From Deltaproteobacteria bacterium (GTDB lineage Bacteria > Myxococcota > Myxococcia > Myxococcales > 40CM-4-68-19), in contig VBLM01000152.1 in assembly GCA_005879095.1 (NCBI GenBank), positions 1 through 9,002 on the forward strand: a stretch of 9,002 nt of DNA, in the 5' to 3' direction. Of this stretch, positions 7,012-9,002 are shown piece by piece. Every line of letters begins with the position of its first letter. The stretch's first letter is position 1. The notes under the pieces are model-generated. The model did not search any database and was not told where the DNA came from. It was given only the letters and a program-made list of their open reading frames with translations. The translations under genes were made by a program, and so were the position numbers.

Positions 7012-7239
7012 TTCAAGCTTACCGTGACGGTCAGCGGGAGCGGCTCGGTGACGTCGTCGCCCACCGGGATCGATTGCGGGAACACCTGCGCGGCCAGCTA
7101 TGCGGCGGGGACGCGGGTTCAACTGAGCGCGCTGCCGCCGCAGTCCGCGGCGTGGACCGCCGAATGTCTTCCGCTGCCGGTGCCGGCCGGTGCCTGTGTC
7201 GTCGAGATGAACAAGGACCAGACGGCCGCGGTCGCCTTC
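7012..7239 (+). repeat. InlB-B-like protein repeat 2
   Basis: About 76 codons, from FKLTVTVSGSGSVTSSP to AAVAF. It parallels repeat 1 closely (GSGSVTSSPTGIDCGNTC against GGGTVTSSPGGIDCGSIC) but is in the other reading frame. The middle is more diverged, with AAWTAECLPLPVPAGAC replacing the FSAWEGACSGAATC stretch. Confidence 0.75.
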
Positions 7240-7248
7240 GTCGCAGGG

Positions 7249-7281
7249 CCGCCGCCACCTCCTCCGCCGCCACCGCCGCCG
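7249..7281 (+). other. Run of 11 proline codons (interdomain linker)
   Basis: Eleven consecutive Pro codons, using CCG, CCA and CCT in mixed order, join the repeat region to the C-terminal domain. Such stiff linkers are common in secreted multidomain proteins. A run this long would be expected to slow ribosomes and to need EF-P (known behaviour of polyproline). Confidence 0.8.
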
Positions 7282-8353
7282 CAGGACGAGTGCGCCGGCC
7301 TCGTGCCTGCAGCGGTCGCGCCGGTCGCGCTGGAGACGACGCAGGGTCCGTGCATGTCGGGCGTCGCAGACGACGGGATCGGCAATCTCTTCGTCGGCCA
7401 TTGGGCGGGAGACGGCCCGCCGTTCCCGGTCTACGACCTGTTCAACGCACAGGGCACGAAGATCGCCTCGACGGGCGTCGGCAACGACGAGGTCGGCGGC
7501 GTCGTCCTCAGCCAGCCCTCGGGATTCACCGTGTTCAAGATCGCTCCCGACGGCAGCACCTGGTTCGACATGTACTCCCACGAAGGCGTGCACACCATGG
7601 GCTCCATCGGCGTGACGACGTACAGCCCGAGCGGCCCGCGCGACAGCGCGGCGTTCGGCGTCGATCCGAGCGGCGGAGTCGTCACGGTAGACTCGCACCA
7701 CCAGGGCGGCGATTTCAACGCGGCGACCTGGCAGAGCACGTACAAGCGGTATGACAAGGCGGGCAACCTCGAGATCGCCGGCGTCCTCATCGACGACGCC
7801 GACCGAAGGACGGCGAGCAACCTGGCAGTGAGCCTGTCCGGCGACGTCCTCGTCTTCGCGCAGGAGTACAACAATACGGCGGCGACCGCGGCGCGGTGGC
7901 TCCGGCGCGACGGCACTGCGGTGACCGGCTGGTTCTCAACCGCCCCCGCGGCCGACTTCAACATCCTCGCTGACGGAAGCCTCGTCGCGCGCACCTGGGG
8001 TGCGGGCTCGCACGGTATGGCGATGTTCCAGACGGTGATGGCGGGCATCTACGCCGACGGGAAGGCCGGCGTCCAGCCGCTTCCGGACTGGCTCCAGTCG
8101 CGCGCGCAGAACGGGCTCGCCCTGGTCCGCGACGGAAAGGCCTATGCGAGCTGGGGTCCGCAGGGATCGTGCGCCGGAAGCGTGGAGATCATTGCCGCGT
8201 CGACGGGCAAGTCGTGCGGCTGCGTGGCGGTCTCGAATCTTCCCGTCATGTCCTGGGTCGGACGCGACGGGTCGCTGATGGCGCCGCGGTCTGCCGCCGC
8301 GGGGCAGTGCAGCTGGACGGCGTACCCGCAGCTTCTGAAATAGAACACTCGGC

Positions 8354-8365
8354 GGGCGATCGCCC
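8354..8365. terminator. 12-bp palindrome after the lipoprotein gene, possible terminator stem
   Basis: GGGCGATCGCCC is a perfect palindrome 10 nt after the TAG. Flanking GGCGG (8351) and CCGCC (8371-8375) could form an alternative, longer fold. It is followed by CCTTG rather than a T-run, so a terminator role is tentative. Confidence 0.35.
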
Positions 8366-8378
8366 CCTTGCCGCCTCG

Positions 8379-8394
8379 GGTGTGAATTCACACC
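8379..8394. promoter_or_regulatory. 16-bp perfect palindrome, candidate operator
   Basis: GGTGTGAATTCACACC is a perfect dyad located 31 nt before the ATG at 8425. The TGTGA and TCACA arms recall CRP/FNR-family half-sites, but they are only 2 bp apart instead of 6, so a standard CRP site is not supported. A dimeric regulator binding site controlling the glycosyltransferase gene is the favoured reading. No clear -10/-35 or -12/-24 promoter was found next to it. Confidence 0.45.
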
Positions 8395-8410
8395 TTGCAC
8401 GCGGCGGGTC

Positions 8411-8417
8411 AAGGGGG
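8411..8417 (+). promoter_or_regulatory. Shine-Dalgarno AAGGGGG for the glycosyltransferase gene
   Basis: AAGGGGG ends 7 nt before the ATG at 8425. This placement selects 8425 over an upstream in-frame TTG (8395), whose extension MHAAGQGGGS would contain the ribosome site itself. Confidence 0.6.
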
Positions 8418-8424
8418 TGGATCA

Positions 8425-9002
8425 ATGCGGAATCCAATCAGGAAAATCGCCTTCGTCGGTGTTCCCGATCGCAACGTCGCCGAGGCGATGCGCGAGTACG
8501 GCTACCGCGTCGAGGGCGTGCAGACCGATTCCATCGTCGGCCTCGCCCGCGAGTTGTACCGCATGAAGCCCAGTATCGTGCATGCGCGGCATAACCACCT
8601 GAAGGCCGGCGTGGTCGCCAAGCTGCTCGACATTCCGCTGCTGGTGCAGGCGGGCCGCGAGGACCTCGGCTCGCTCACCGCGCACGCCGCGCGAATGGCG
8701 AGCCGGACGCTGTGCGGCGGCTCCTCGGTCCGCGAGGCGCTGATCGCTCACGGCGCGCCGGCTTCCAGCACCTGCGTGCTGCGCAGCCTGCTCGACGTGA
8801 ATCACGATCTGCGCGCGGCCACGATCTTCCCGCCGATGCTCGATCCCGCCATCCACTGGGTGGTCGCGGCTTCGCCCTGCGACGGGCCCGATCGCGGCCA
8901 CCAGGATCTGGTGCTCGCGTTCCTCTCGCTCGCGCGCGCGCGTCCGAAGCTCTAGCTGCTGATCGCCGGCGAAGGCTGCGAGGCGCGCAAGCTGCGCGTG
9001 CA
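8425..9002 (+). pseudogene. GT4-like glycosyltransferase, interrupted by an in-frame amber codon; 3' end outside window
   Basis: From ATG 8425 the frame runs 176 codons to TAG at 8953-8955. The same frame then continues with LLIAGEGCEARKLRV up to the window edge. The first part has the shape of a GT-B N-terminal domain: the first strand IRKIAFVGVP, then KPSIVHARHNHLKAGVVAKLLDIPLLVQAGRED and GGSSVREALIAHGAP, where GT4 proteins usually carry the SxxxRxxL segment. The sequence after the stop matches the usual start of the nucleotide-sugar-binding domain (RPxLxLLIAGEG). The intact enzyme would extend the lipid-linked repeat unit in the cytoplasm. The stop could come from one C-to-T change in a CAG codon, from a sequencing error, or less likely be read through. 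The ORF up to the stop is 8425-8955. The sugar donor cannot be inferred. Confidence 0.75.

Larger units (their letters stand above)
6677..8343 (+). pseudogene. Putative lipoprotein with two InlB-B-like repeats, Pro linker and unknown C-terminal domain; frame broken once
   Basis: Two reading frames together encode one protein of about 555 residues. The first (ATG 6677 to TGA 7025-7027) begins with a short hydrophobic signal and a possible lipobox, VLALAC, with Cys14 as the candidate lipidated residue. It continues into one repeat of the divergent InlB B-repeat type. The second frame, from about 6982 to TAG 8341-8343, gives a matching second repeat, 11 prolines and a ~350-residue domain rich in beta-type segments such as DGIGNLFVG, PDGSTWFD and DGSLVART, which hints at a beta-propeller. 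Cysteines at both ends of that domain suggest disulphides and an extracytoplasmic location. One missing T in the TTT run at 6982-6984 would restore a single frame (R-A-F-Q-P). This may be a real mutation or a base-calling error. The function is unknown; surface anchoring or carbohydrate contact is speculation. The lipobox has Ala rather than Leu at -3, so lipidation is uncertain. Confidence 0.75.

Noticed and set aside
7249..7281. Microsatellite-like contingency repeat in the proline run
   Set aside because: The codons are mixed (CCG/CCA/CCT) and not a uniform unit, so slippage-driven variation is unlikely.
8381..8392. CRP binding site
   Set aside because: The arms TGTGA and TCACA are present but separated by 2 bp, not 6, so the site cannot fit CRP in the known geometry.
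8351..8400. Sigma-54 type -24/-12 promoter
   Set aside because: TTGC elements at 8368 and 8395 have no GG at the required 12-bp upstream spacing.
1..9002. CRISPR array, tRNA, rRNA or insertion sequence
   Set aside because: No spaced repeats, cloverleaf-like segments, rRNA motifs, transposase motifs or terminal inverted repeats were seen.

Overview
This window looks like part of an exopolysaccharide (capsule/EPS) biosynthesis locus from a GC-rich Gram-negative bacterium. Every convincing gene is on the + strand. The taxon is an inference. The roughly two-thirds GC content, the C-terminal style of the first gene (resembling the polyprenyl-phosphate sugar transferases of PEP-CTERM/XrtA-associated EPS loci) and the InlB-type repeat lipoprotein together suggest a betaproteobacterium or a deltaproteobacterium/myxococcal relative. 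There is no rRNA, tRNA or other marker to settle it.

Layout. Bases 2-262 are the 3' end of a priming sugar transferase. Four genes follow, tightly packed and in several places overlapping: a GNAT/FemAB-fold CelD-like acyltransferase (259-1380), a DegT/DnrJ/EryC1-type PLP aminotransferase (1384-2583), a second CelD-like acyltransferase (2580-3788) and a NodB-fold polysaccharide deacetylase (3839-5011, possibly from 3785). A 143-bp gap with strong hairpins (5050-5094) separates these from a Wzx-type flippase (5155-6621). Next comes a secreted, probably lipid-anchored protein with two InlB-B-like repeats, a run of 11 prolines and a large C-terminal domain of unknown function (6677-8343). Its reading frame is broken once near 6982. 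After an 81-bp gap holding two perfect palindromes (8354-8365 and 8379-8394), a GT4-like glycosyltransferase starts at 8425. Its frame is interrupted by an amber codon at 8953, while recognisable glycosyltransferase sequence continues to the window edge.

How the genes fit together (inference from families). The sugar transferase would load the first sugar phosphate onto undecaprenyl phosphate at the inner membrane, and glycosyltransferases such as the last gene would extend the repeat unit. The aminotransferase and the two acyltransferase-fold proteins would make or decorate an amino sugar, the deacetylase would remove acetyl groups, and the flippase would move the lipid-linked unit to the periplasm. 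No polymerase, chain-length regulator or outer-membrane export gene lies in the window.

This is not obviously a new kind of system. The points most worth a second look are the composite lipoprotein and its single-base frameshift, the amber-interrupted glycosyltransferase, the 16-bp palindrome in front of it, the paired acyltransferase paralogues, and the unusual active-site surroundings of the aminotransferase and the deacetylase.
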